NCBI RefSeq assembly: GCF_014695375.1
Contig: NZ_JACJOG010000055.1
Span: 1-64,000 of the forward strand
Length of the DNA stretch: 64,000 nucleotides
Direction of reading: 5' to 3'
Source of the DNA: Coleofasciculus sp. FACHB-T130
Lineage (GTDB): Bacteria > Cyanobacteriota > Cyanobacteriia > Cyanobacteriales > FACHB-T130
The translations under genes and the position numbers were made by a program. The notes under the pieces are model-generated. The model had not been told where the DNA came from. It searched no databases and worked only from the letters and a program-made list of their open reading frames with translations. This document shows, piece after piece, positions 36,105 through 44,472 of the stretch (position 1 is its first letter; every line of letters starts with the position of its first letter).

Positions 36105-36380
36105 TTAGGAAATCACTTCATCCGCCGGTGTGGGCAAGGTACAGCAGTTGACTTCATTGATACAAACTTTGCCCCATTGCAAAGCCCAGCGTAGCAGCGC
36201 CACCCGATTGTCAGTCTTGGTTTTGGTCAATACATTGCTGATGTGGTTATCCACGGTTCGTTTGCTGATTTCCAGCTTTTGGGCGATGTCATGATTCGTT
36301 AAGCCAGCAGCAACTAGCTCAATGATTTGCAGTTCTCGCTCGGAGAGTGTCGCAGGGGTATAAGTCTCGCTACCAGCCAT
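36105..36380 (-). CDS. pedR: PedR-like small LuxR-type redox regulator
   Basis: This 91-residue protein is little more than a LuxR-type helix-turn-helix (about 10-70: LSERELQIIELVAAGLTNHD, AQKLEISKRTVDNHISNV). A short tail carries Cys73, Cys79 and Cys80. Size and layout match PedR, which in Synechocystis links the state of photosynthetic electron transport, via thioredoxin, to gene expression. As I recall, the key residue there is also Cys80. It has no receiver domain. It is divergent from the fructokinase gene. Confidence 0.75.
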   Translation of the reverse strand: MAGSETYTPATLSERELQIIELVAAGLTNHDIAQKLEISKRTVDNHISNVLTKTKTDNRVALLRWALQWGKVCINEVNCCTLPTPADEVIS

Positions 36381-36592
36381 AAGTATTTTTTCCTTAGTTA
36401 TATCTACTTACTATCTCTTTAATTTTAGAAGATCCTTTGGGGGTAAGCCCGTTCGTGACTGGGATTGAGACAATATCCCCCACCTCTGGGAGTCGGAAAA
36501 AAGGCTGGGATCATCTTGAGCTTCTGTGAATATCCGGATCTAGGGGGTAGAGGCTCTGGTAGGCTGAGTTCATGTTGACAAGGAGTGCAGTT

Positions 36593-37600
36593 GTGACCCA
36601 TCCCCGCGTTCTCTGCCTCGGAGAGATTTTGTTTGATTGTCTAGCCGATCAACTGGGGCGATCGCTTGAAGATGTCGAATCTTGGACGCCTTATCCGGGC
36701 GGCGCACCCGCAAATGTGGCGTGTGCTTTGGTAAAGTTGGGAACCCCTTCTGGATTTATCGGCTGTGTAGGTAAGGATCAGCCGGGAGATCAGTTGGTGC
36801 AGTTGTTGCAGGAAGTGGGTGTGGATAGTACGGGCGTGCAGCGCCATGACACCGCACCGACGCGACAAGTTTATGTAGTGCGATCGCTATCGGGCGAACG
36901 AGAATTTGCCGCATTTGGCATTAGTTCCACTTCTGCAAAAGAAACTCGTGACACGACAGAATTTGCCGATACGCACCTACAAGCGTCTGCATTGCCAGAG
37001 GCTTTGTTTGAAAACGCTGATTTTCTCGTCCTGGGAAGTCTGGAGTTAGCTTATCCTGATGCGCGAGCGGCAATTAAGAAAGCCCTGGAACTAGCAGATC
37101 GGTACAATGTCAAAATTGTGCTGGATGTGAATCGGCGCGATATGTTTTGGCCCGATCCCAGTGATTCCAAGCCGATGATTCAGGAACTGATCAAGCACGT
37201 TGATTTCTTGAAAATCACTGACGAAGAAGCTGAATGGTTATTTGAAACCACTGATGCTGGCGCGATCGCTTACCGTCTGGATTCCGTCGAGGGCGTTTTA
37301 GTTACAGCCGGTGAAAAAGGTTGTGCTTACTGCTTGGGCGGGAATGAAGACAAGGTGCCAGCTTTTTCCGTCAAGGTGGTCGATACCACGGGTGCGGGGG
37401 ATGGGTTCCTTGCCGGGTTCATCGATCAGTTGTGCAAACACGGCATTCAGCATCTCGCCGATGCTGAAATGGCAAAGCAGGTGGTGACTTATGCAAATGC
37501 AGTGGGCGGAATCACCGCAATGAAGCCGGGAGCGATCGCTGCACAGCCAACGACGGCTGAAGTGGAAGACTTCCTCAAAACGGTAAAGGTTGAAGGTTGA
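36593..37600 (+). CDS. PfkB-family carbohydrate kinase (fructokinase)
   Basis: This protein of about 335 residues is a ribokinase-fold sugar kinase. Signature 1 is in YPGGAPANVACALVKLG, and signature 2 is DTTGAGDGFLAGF with the catalytic Asp. The GTG at 36593 is chosen because AAGGAG (36580-36585) lies seven bases ahead; an in-frame ATG at 36572 has no such site. FDCLAD near the start and GDQL in the middle are as in fructokinases, so it probably phosphorylates fructose from sucrose breakdown. It overlaps or abuts the methyltransferase gene. Confidence 0.88.
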   Translation: MTHPRVLCLGEILFDCLADQLGRSLEDVESWTPYPGGAPANVACALVKLGTPSGFIGCVGKDQPGDQLVQLLQEVGVDSTGVQRHDTAPTRQVYVVRSLSGEREFAAFGISSTSAKETRDTTEFADTHLQASALPEALFENADFLVLGSLELAYPDARAAIKKALELADRYNVKIVLDVNRRDMFWPDPSDSKPMIQELIKHVDFLKITDEEAEWLFETTDAGAIAYRLDSVEGVLVTAGEKGCAYCLGGNEDKVPAFSVKVVDTTGAGDGFLAGFIDQLCKHGIQHLADAEMAKQVVTYANAVGGITAMKPGAIAAQPTTAEVEDFLKTVKVEG

Positions 37601-37611
37601 AAGAATCGTTG

Positions 37612-38820
37612 ATGCACGAGTCTGAATCGCTCTTGAGCTTAATTGGTGAGCGAATTGCCAACAGTCCCAACCAGCGGATTACCTTTGCTCAGTATATGGA
37701 GTGGGTGCTGTACGAGCCGGACTACGGCTACTATGCCACCAACGCCGTCAACATTGGGCCGGAAGGTGATTTTTTTACCGCTCCCAATCTAGGTGCCGAC
37801 TTTGGCGAACTGCTGGCTGAGCAATTTGTCCAAATGTGGGATATTTTGGGACGTCCGGCGCAATTTACGCTTGTGGAAATGGGGGCGGGACAAGGACTCC
37901 TAGCAGCAGATATTCTGCTGCATTTACACCAGCATCATCCAGCATTCTTTAATGCTTTAGAGTACCTGATCGTTGAAAAGGCAGCGGGGCTAATTTCTCA
38001 ACAGCAGCAGGTGTTGCAAAAATTAGCCCCAATATTCGCCCAAACGCAAGGCGCTACACCCGTTAGGTGGTGTTCTCTGGAGGAGATACCTAGCGCTTCC
38101 ATCACCGGCTGCTTTTTTTCTAATGAGTTGGTGGATGCATTGCCGGTGCATCAGTTTGCGATCGCGCAAGGGAAGCTCCGAGAAATCTATGTTACCACGC
38201 CGGATGGAACCCAAATTGAGGAAGTAATTGGCGAACTTTCTACGCCTCAACTGGCTGAGTATTTTGATTTAGTAGGGATTGAGTTGCCCTCTGCTGCTTA
38301 TCAGGATGGCTATCGCAGTGAGATTAATCTAGCCGCTGGTGCTTGGCTGAGTACAGTTGCCGACAAGCTCAAGCGCGGATATTTATTGACGATTGACTAC
38401 GGCTACCCAGCGGCTCGATATTACAATCCCCAGCGGAGTCAGGGGACGCTTCAGTGTTATTACCAGCATCGGCACCATAACGATCCTTACGTGCAGATTG
38501 GGCAACAGGATATCACCGCTCATGTGGATTTTACTGCCTTGGAGCGTTGGGGCGATCGCTGCGGCTTGGCATTGGTGGGTTTTACGAAACAGGCATTATT
38601 TCTGATGGCGCTGGGATTGGGCGATCGCATTGCTGCCCTTTCCCATAGCGATCGCCCGATTGCCGAGCAGCAAAGCATTATGGATGTGCTGCGCCGTCGT
38701 GACGCCCTACACCAGCTCATCGATCCAACGGGATTGGGTGGTTTTGGCGTACTGGTGCAGTGCAAAGGGCTAAGCGAGGAAGAGAGAAAGCTAAAGCTCA
38801 AAGGTTTGACGATGCCATAA
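37612..38820 (+). CDS. MidA/NDUFAF7-type SAM-dependent methyltransferase
   Basis: This protein of about 402 residues begins at ATG 37612; a TTG at 37597 overlapping the previous stop is an alternative. It contains YMEWVLYEPDYGYYA, GDFFTAPNLGADFGELLAEQ, the SAM-binding EMGAGQGLLAADIL and FFSNELVDALPVHQF, which together define the PF02636 family. The mitochondrial member methylates an arginine in complex I. In cyanobacteria an NDH-1 or other target is possible but unproven. It is co-directional with the kinase gene. Confidence 0.88.
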   Translation: MHESESLLSLIGERIANSPNQRITFAQYMEWVLYEPDYGYYATNAVNIGPEGDFFTAPNLGADFGELLAEQFVQMWDILGRPAQFTLVEMGAGQGLLAADILLHLHQHHPAFFNALEYLIVEKAAGLISQQQQVLQKLAPIFAQTQGATPVRWCSLEEIPSASITGCFFSNELVDALPVHQFAIAQGKLREIYVTTPDGTQIEEVIGELSTPQLAEYFDLVGIELPSAAYQDGYRSEINLAAGAWLSTVADKLKRGYLLTIDYGYPAARYYNPQRSQGTLQCYYQHRHHNDPYVQIGQQDITAHVDFTALERWGDRCGLALVGFTKQALFLMALGLGDRIAALSHSDRPIAEQQSIMDVLRRRDALHQLIDPTGLGGFGVLVQCKGLSEEERKLKLKGLTMP

Positions 38821-38825
38821 AACAA

Positions 38826-39233
38826 TTAAAAATTTGCTTTTTCGTTTTTAATTGTTTCAGCAACTTCAATTAAATTTTCAATTTTCTTGATATTTGGATC
38901 TCCTGCTAAATAACCAATCCCGCGATGCAAATGCAGGCGAAATTGAGTCGCCAAAGTCTCCCGATCGGTTCCTAATCTATCGTTATGGCAGCGCTGTTTT
39001 AAGGCAATTAACAGAATATCAGACAATTCTCCTCCAAAGACGCGCCAAGTCATTTCGACATTACTATCTGCTGGAATTGGCACCGGCGAAGGGATTGTTG
39101 GCTCTGCCAGAGAGCGACAAAATGCCCAGCGGCAAAGAATATTCCACTGATCGATTTTGGTGTTGCGCTTGAGCTTACTTAGCTGATCTTTGGCTGTTTG
39201 AGACAGGCGAATACGGTCAATGGGTGGTTCCAT
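38826..39233 (-). CDS. dndE: DNA sulfur modification protein DndE
   Basis: This 135-residue protein has the DndE hallmarks: DRIRLSQTAKDQLSKLKR, WNILCRWAFCRSLAEP, SPVPIPADSNVEMTWRVFGG, KQRCH and FRLHLHRGIGYLAGD. DndE binds nicked DNA and is needed with DndC and DndD to replace a non-bridging phosphate oxygen by sulfur. Here it is separated from dndC and dndD by 16 kb, lies on the opposite strand and ends six bases from the methyltransferase gene. The C-terminal tail is Lys/Asn-rich. It marks the left edge of the Dnd island. Confidence 0.93.
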   Translation of the reverse strand: MEPPIDRIRLSQTAKDQLSKLKRNTKIDQWNILCRWAFCRSLAEPTIPSPVPIPADSNVEMTWRVFGGELSDILLIALKQRCHNDRLGTDRETLATQFRLHLHRGIGYLAGDPNIKKIENLIEVAETIKNEKANF

Positions 39234-39821
39234 CAGTCTTTAAATAAAGCCTTAAACGATAAAACATGAGGCTTACTCACCCGAAAGCGATCGCTTCCAA
39301 GGAGTGCTAAGCACGGAGCCTCTTCTAATTCTTTAGATTAAACCGGGCGCAAGTAAATATTTTGTAAACAAATATTTCTTAAGGATGACAGAATTATCTG
39401 TAAATTTACATAATGGGTGGCAGGTGAAACTTACGCATAAGCGCTTATCTGGATGACAACAAGTCTCTACGTAAGTATGTAACCAGAGGAAAAATGCGGA
39501 CACTTAACCTCAAGTTTAACTATTTTACCGAATTCCTGAATATAGAACAGTTACTTAAAGCCATCAAGTTACACGATGAAATGACAATTCATTGATTTTC
39601 CCTCTACCTGTATCAATGAAAATAGCCACTATAATTCCACCTTAAACAACAGTTATATGTAAATCAAAGCCCTCTGATTAGAGGTTGAGTAATTAATGTA
39701 AACTTGCTCAACAGCTAGCAAACCCTACTTTAATCCTGAAAGTTTGAGGAATGCTTTAAAAATTCATCCTTGGCGCTACGCGCAACCTTTTACACCATAG
39801 CTTTTTAAAAGCCTTAATTCT
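39234..39821. other. Intergenic region between dndE and the secreted protein gene
   Basis: It should hold the dndE promoter on the left. AT-rich with one HIP1 octamer near 39287. I see no RTX, repeat unit or gene; it may be degenerate sequence. Confidence 0.5.
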
Positions 39822-40238
39822 ATGAACATACTCAACAAGTTATCAGCAGCTACATTTACAGCAACGTTGGTTGCTTTCGCAACAGCAGCCTCAGCAGCTG
39901 AAGAGGCGATCATCCCGGTAACTCAAGCTAATAAGCCACTGACTCCAGTTCTGGAGGGTGTCGTATCTTGCCCTACTGGACCTTACATTGCTTATTTTGG
40001 TTATAAAAATGAAAACAGCGCAACTGTTGACAATCCGGTTGGCGTGTATAACAAATTCACTCCCAGCCCGGAGAATCGTGGGCAGACAACATCGTTCTTG
40101 TCGGGACGTGTATACAATGCCTTTAGCGTAAAGTTCGACGGAGGCAACTTAGTCTGGACTTTAGCGATTCCGGGAAAACGGCGAACTGCGACTGCTTCGA
40201 GTACTAACGCAACACCTTTAGATGTTTGCCCCTTATAA
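39822..40238 (+). CDS. Small secreted protein of unknown function
   Basis: This 138-residue protein has a strong signal peptide (MNILNKLSAATFTATLVAF, cut near ASA). The mature part (TPVLEGVVSCPTGPYIAYFG, then FTPSPENRGQTTSFLSGRVY and FDGGNLVWTL) looks like a single beta-sandwich module that occurs in tandem in large surface proteins of other bacteria. Two Cys (about 50 and 136) may pair. Not a known Dnd component. The hairpin after it suggests a single-gene unit. Confidence 0.7.
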   Translation: MNILNKLSAATFTATLVAFATAASAAEEAIIPVTQANKPLTPVLEGVVSCPTGPYIAYFGYKNENSATVDNPVGVYNKFTPSPENRGQTTSFLSGRVYNAFSVKFDGGNLVWTLAIPGKRRTATASSTNATPLDVCPL

Positions 40239-40309
40239 GTAATCTAAGCTCAATTTATCTTCCTGCCAGTGGGGAGGGCTGAGGAGAAGTGATTCAATAA
40301 TGACTATAC

Positions 40310-40337
40310 GGCACTCTAAGAGCATTCCTAGAGTGCC
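40310..40337 (+). terminator. Hairpin after the secreted protein gene
   Basis: GGCACTCTA and TAGAGTGCC form a perfect nine-base stem with a ten-base loop, about 70 bases after the stop. Few T residues follow, so termination is only likely. Confidence 0.55.
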
Positions 40338-40402
40338 TTGTGGTGTAGCTTTCCAAAAGCTATATTCCTTTAATTCTTTTTAAACGCAGAGGACGCGAAG
40401 GA

Positions 40403-40455
40403 AACCGCAAAGGTACGCACAGAGCAATAATTCCTCTGTGCGTACCTTTGCGGTT
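40403..40455. repeat. Perfect 22-base inverted repeat
   Basis: Bases 40403-40424 are exactly complementary to 40434-40455, around a nine-base loop. It starts AACCGCAAAGGTACGC. It lies 62 bases ahead of the small gene at 40518. A related half-site is at about 29350. It may end incoming transcription or be a mobile palindrome. Confidence 0.85.
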
Positions 40456-40517
40456 AACTTTTGCTACCTAAAGCGTTTAAAAATAAAATAGAGTTGATTT
40501 GCAGGGTGGTAAGCCAA

Positions 40518-40691
40518 ATGACAAAAGAACCCTATTTAAATGAAGTACAGGAGCCAATTACGACAGCTCCATCAGAAGTTTATCAAATCATTGAGCGAGT
40601 ATTACAGGCGGAGAAAGATAAGCTCTACATGAAACAACCGCGCAATATCAATGATGATATTTTGACAATTGTGAAGGAAGTGGTGCGATGA
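40518..40691 (+). CDS. Small protein partner of the Rad50-like ATPase
   Basis: This 57-residue protein begins MTKEPYLNEVQEPITTAPSE and ends NDDILTIVKEVVR. Its last codons overlap the ATPase start by four bases (ATGA), which implies coupled translation and probably a matched protein pair. It is mostly helical by composition with no Cys. No family recognised. An in-frame upstream codon would add 19 residues, but the ATG at 40518 is more likely. Confidence 0.6.
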   Translation: MTKEPYLNEVQEPITTAPSEVYQIIERVLQAEKDKLYMKQPRNINDDILTIVKEVVR

Positions 40692-42754
40692 AGCTAACTT
40701 CCATCAAATTATGCAATTTTCGGCAATTTTATGGTAAAACTCCAGAAATTTTGCTTTCCTGTGGAGAGGAAGAAAATACTACGATTATCCACGGCAATAA
40801 TGGTGCGGGAAAAACAACGCTGTTAAATGCATTTACGTGGGTATTGTACGAGAAATTTAGTGCCGCTTTTGCTTCACAAGAGCAGCTGGTGAATAAGCGA
40901 TCGCTTGCAGAAGCCAAACCAGGCTTTCCAGCAGAATGCTGGGTAGAAGTTACTTGGGAACATAACGATAAACGCTACCGAGCAAAACGCGAGTGTCGCG
41001 CTTATAAGGGTGCAACTATTGAGAAAGGCGAAAGCAAGCTGTATATGCAAATCGCCGGAGATGATGGAATTTGGAGATTGCCTACCCAGCATCCAGAAGA
41101 TATCATTGGGCGAATCTTACCAGAAAGTTTGCATCAGTATTTCTTTTTTGATGGAGAGCGAATTGAGCAAATTGTTCGCTCCGAAAAAAAGGAGGAAATC
41201 GCTGAAGCAACGAAAAAACTTTTGGGAGTCGAAGTTTTAAATCGTGCCATCAAGCATCTGGGGGAGGCAAGAAAAACCCTAGAAGCTGAGTTAAAAGCAA
41301 TTGGTGACTCTCAAACTCACCAGTTATTAAAGAAAAAAGAGCAGCGAGAGAAAGAAAGCGATCGCTTATCTAATCGTCAAACTGAAATTGGGGAAGAGTT
41401 AGCAGCTCAACAGACGCTGAAAAAAGAAATTAGCAACCAGTTACGGGAACTCGATGCGGCTAAAAGTTTAGAAGAAGAACGAAAATCTCTGGAAGAACAG
41501 AAAGCTGTCAATCAACAAAATCTCAAAAGAAGCCAGGAAGCATTAAAACGGGCTATTTCAACCCAAGGTTACACCGTTTTACTATCAGAGACAACAGCAG
41601 CATTCCGAGCGATTATTGATAATTTACGACAGCGAGGCGAGCTACCCTCTGGCATCGATCGGCAATTTGTCACTAATTTATTATATCAGCAACGCTGTAT
41701 TTGCGGTACGGAATTGCATGAGGGAACTGCTGCTTATGGAAATGTTGAAGGTTGGCTAGATAAAGCAGGAATTGCGGCTGTTGAGGAAACTGCGATTCGC
41801 ATGAGTGCCCAAGTAGATGAAATTGATAAGCAAGCACCGGCATTTTGGGAAGAGGTGGATACAGAGCAAGCGAATATTGCTCAGTGTAGACAAGCCATTT
41901 CTCAAATAGAAACGCAACTAGATGAAATTAGGGAGAAGTTAAGAAAAGATCCCAGTGAGGAAATTCGCAACTTTCAAAAGCGGTTAGATGAAATTGAAAC
42001 TAAAATTCGAGATTTAACTCTAGAAGAAGGCGAGAATCGCCAAAAAATTGCCGACATTCAAATTGAAGTTGAAAGCTTAGGGAAGCAAATTGCTAAACAT
42101 GAGATGAATGAGGCAAAGCAAGCGCTAGCCCAGCGACGAATTGCCGCAGTCCAGGATGCAATTGAGCGATTAACCGAAGTGCGAGCGCGTCTCGATCAAC
42201 AGTTCCGCGTGCAGCTAGAAAAGCGAGTACAAGAAATATTTAGCGAAATTTCCTTTACTCCCTATATCCCAAAGCTTAGTGAAAAATACGAGCTAACATT
42301 AGTAGAAAATACCGCCGGTTCAGAGTCACCCGTTGCCGCTTCTACGGGAGAAAATCAAATTCTCAGCTTATCGTTTATCGGTAGCATTATCGATAGGGTT
42401 CGCGAGTGGAGCCATAAGGAAATGCTGATGGTACCAGATAGCAGCACGTTTCCAATTGTGATGGATTCTCCCTTCGGAAGTTTGGATGAAATTTATCGGC
42501 GGCAAATTGCGAAGACGATTCCCAGATTAGCAAATCAGTTAGTGGTTTTAGTCACTAAAACTCAATGGCGCGGTGAAGTAGCCGCAGAAATCGCTACTCG
42601 GATTGGTAGGCAATATGTATTGACTTATTACTCTTCTAAGCCGGAATGCGAAAAAGATTCGATTGAATTAAACGGAAACGATTACGATTTAGTTAGGCAA
42701 AGTCCTAACGAGTTTGAATATACCGAGATTGTAGAGGTGGATTATGATTTCTAG
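40688..42754 (+). CDS. Rad50/SMC-like AAA ATPase, DndD-related
   Basis: This 688-residue protein has Walker A GNNGAGKTT (36-44). Two long coiled coils (about 190-300 and 370-510) flank a turn with RCICGTEL, a zinc-hook-like Cys-X-Cys. The signature-like STGENQILSLSF and Walker B FPIVMDSPFGSLDE come near the end. The FFFDGERIE segment (about 150) is shared with DndD. It is a distant relative of the DndD gene at 56922 but clearly distinct. Such ATPases manage or cut DNA ends, often in defence systems. It overlaps the small gene upstream and the Uma2 gene downstream, so all three form one operon. Confidence 0.8.
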   Translation: MKLTSIKLCNFRQFYGKTPEILLSCGEEENTTIIHGNNGAGKTTLLNAFTWVLYEKFSAAFASQEQLVNKRSLAEAKPGFPAECWVEVTWEHNDKRYRAKRECRAYKGATIEKGESKLYMQIAGDDGIWRLPTQHPEDIIGRILPESLHQYFFFDGERIEQIVRSEKKEEIAEATKKLLGVEVLNRAIKHLGEARKTLEAELKAIGDSQTHQLLKKKEQREKESDRLSNRQTEIGEELAAQQTLKKEISNQLRELDAAKSLEEERKSLEEQKAVNQQNLKRSQEALKRAISTQGYTVLLSETTAAFRAIIDNLRQRGELPSGIDRQFVTNLLYQQRCICGTELHEGTAAYGNVEGWLDKAGIAAVEETAIRMSAQVDEIDKQAPAFWEEVDTEQANIAQCRQAISQIETQLDEIREKLRKDPSEEIRNFQKRLDEIETKIRDLTLEEGENRQKIADIQIEVESLGKQIAKHEMNEAKQALAQRRIAAVQDAIERLTEVRARLDQQFRVQLEKRVQEIFSEISFTPYIPKLSEKYELTLVENTAGSESPVAASTGENQILSLSFIGSIIDRVREWSHKEMLMVPDSSTFPIVMDSPFGSLDEIYRRQIAKTIPRLANQLVVLVTKTQWRGEVAAEIATRIGRQYVLTYYSSKPECEKDSIELNGNDYDLVRQSPNEFEYTEIVEVDYDF

Positions 42755-43397
42755 TTCATCATCGGCTGTACAACAGAATTTAGTGACAGATACCTGGATA
42801 AAAGCACCTTGGGAAGAATTTATTGCACTAGCTGATAATCCTGCTTATGAAAAGGGTAAATTTTTCTATCATCACGGCTACATGAGGATTGAAATGGCAG
42901 CATTTGGACCACTTCATGCTAGGGAAAATTCTATTGTTTCTAGCGTAGTGAAGATGTTTGCTACACTTAGAAATATTAGAATTGTAGAGTTAAACAATGC
43001 CACTTTTCGCCAAAGAGGGGTAGGCGAATTTCAACCGGATTTGTCTTATTATATCGGCGCTGAGTTTCAATTACCACCACGAACAAACTCGCCAATCAAT
43101 TTGAATGAGTTTCAATCCCCTGCCTTAGTGATTGAAATTGGGGCGTCATCGGTGAATGACGATTTGGGGATGAAGCGGTTAATTTATGAACGTGTAGGAG
43201 TGAGGGAATATTGGGTCGTTGATGCGAGTGCAGATGATGCGATCGCATTCTCTATTTCCGATGGGCGGAGTGGTGAAATCCAGGAGTCGTTGGTATTGCC
43301 GGGATTGACGCTTTCCCTGGTTGAAGAAGCACTGCAACGCAGCCAAACCGAGGATGATGGAGCAATTACTCGCTGGCTGCTACAATCATTTAGCTAA
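42744..43397 (+). CDS. Uma2 family nuclease-like protein
   Basis: This 217-residue protein shows the Uma2/DUF820 pattern: GEFQPDLSYYI, PALVIEIGASS, MKRLIYERVGVREYWVVDA. These give the Asp, Glu and Lys of a PD-(D/E)XK fold, although activity of this very numerous cyanobacterial family is mostly untested. It overlaps the Rad50-like gene by 11 bases. The second and third Uma2 genes (46426 and 47029) are of different subtypes. Confidence 0.85.
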   Translation: MISSSSSAVQQNLVTDTWIKAPWEEFIALADNPAYEKGKFFYHHGYMRIEMAAFGPLHARENSIVSSVVKMFATLRNIRIVELNNATFRQRGVGEFQPDLSYYIGAEFQLPPRTNSPINLNEFQSPALVIEIGASSVNDDLGMKRLIYERVGVREYWVVDASADDAIAFSISDGRSGEIQESLVLPGLTLSLVEEALQRSQTEDDGAITRWLLQSFS

Positions 43398-43478
43398 TCA
43401 GCTAAAAAGGCTTCTCATACAGAAGAGGCTAAAAATAGCGACCGCTATTTTTAAAATTTATCCGCCAAAGGAGTAGGA

Positions 43479-44225
43479 ATGGAAGTTTCTCCCAACACAG
43501 CCCGGATAATTGATTATTGGCTTGGCGGTTCTCATTACTTCCCAATTGATGTGGAAGCAGCCAAAGTTTGTGCCGGAGTATATCCTGATTTCCCAACCGT
43601 TTTTCGCAAGTTACGAGACTACATTGGTCAGGTATCCCGCTATATCGAATCTCAGGGAATTAACCAAGTTATTGTTTTTGGTTCCGGATTACCAACTTGT
43701 GGGAATGTGCATGAAGTTGTACCGCAAGCAAAGGTTCTTTATACCGATATCGATCGAGCAAATATCAAACTGGGTCAAGAGATTTTAGCCGAGAACTCGA
43801 ACGCTGGCTACACCTTCTGCGATGCGACAAACCTGGATACCCTGGAGCAATCGGTTGTTGCACAAGTGCTAGGGTCAATTCGGCGTTTAGGTATGGTTTT
43901 TGTCGGTGTTGCAGCCTTTATCCCTGATGAAATTATGACCCAGATGCTCGATCAACTTTATGATTGGGCACCGGCGGGTAGTTTCTTGGCGCTGGATTTT
44001 GATGGTGAAGCGGGGATCGTGTATCCGGAAATGCTAGAACTATTGGACTCGATGGGGGCGCATGTTTATATGCGTAATCCCGAAACGATCCGAGCGCTGC
44101 TGGGACGCTGGCAATTAACTGAGCATGGTATCCTGCCAGTTGAGGCGTGGCAGGCTGACTTATCGGCAAAACCAATTGAGGCTAGCGAGCCAGTTTTTAT
44201 GTATGGCTGCGTAGTTTATAAATAA
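43479..44225 (+). CDS. DUF574-type SAM-dependent methyltransferase
   Basis: This 248-residue protein starts MEVSPNTARIIDYWLGGSHY, the classical N terminus of the PF04672 (DUF574) methyltransferases. These are abundant in actinobacteria and patchy in cyanobacteria. The Rossmann part includes VIVFGSGLPTCGNVHEV and KVLYTDIDRANI. The usual Gly-rich SAM motif is weak (FGSGLP), and the substrate is unknown. In this island it could modify DNA or a small molecule; nothing in the sequence decides. Confidence 0.8.
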   Translation: MEVSPNTARIIDYWLGGSHYFPIDVEAAKVCAGVYPDFPTVFRKLRDYIGQVSRYIESQGINQVIVFGSGLPTCGNVHEVVPQAKVLYTDIDRANIKLGQEILAENSNAGYTFCDATNLDTLEQSVVAQVLGSIRRLGMVFVGVAAFIPDEIMTQMLDQLYDWAPAGSFLALDFDGEAGIVYPEMLELLDSMGAHVYMRNPETIRALLGRWQLTEHGILPVEAWQADLSAKPIEASEPVFMYGCVVYK

Positions 44226-44472
44226 AATTGGTCGGTGGAGCACTCCTGCAATGTTATTAAAACATTGATTTAGCAATCAAAAACCTAACCCCCCAGTCCT
44301 CTTCCCTGCAAGGAAAAGGGGAAAATTACTGCCTTCCTATAGCAGGAAAGAGATTCTCCCTAGGATTACTGAATCAGCGTTGTAGATACAGGGCGATCGC
44401 GCATCGCTATCCGCTGGCAACAAATTTGTCTAAAAATGCTTCAAAGACTTTCGTTGATATTCAAGCCTTTTA
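44226..44472. other. Intergenic region with dispersed repeat
   Basis: A C-rich/G-rich repeat (44281-44330) of the dispersed palindromic family lies here, followed by a HIP1 octamer and a weak promoter region for the SLH gene. Confidence 0.55.

Noticed and set aside
40688-42754. Calling the first Rad50-like ATPase dndD
   Set aside because: It has a zinc-hook-like CIC turn and differs from DndD. The gene at 56922, next to dndC, carries the full DndD pattern.
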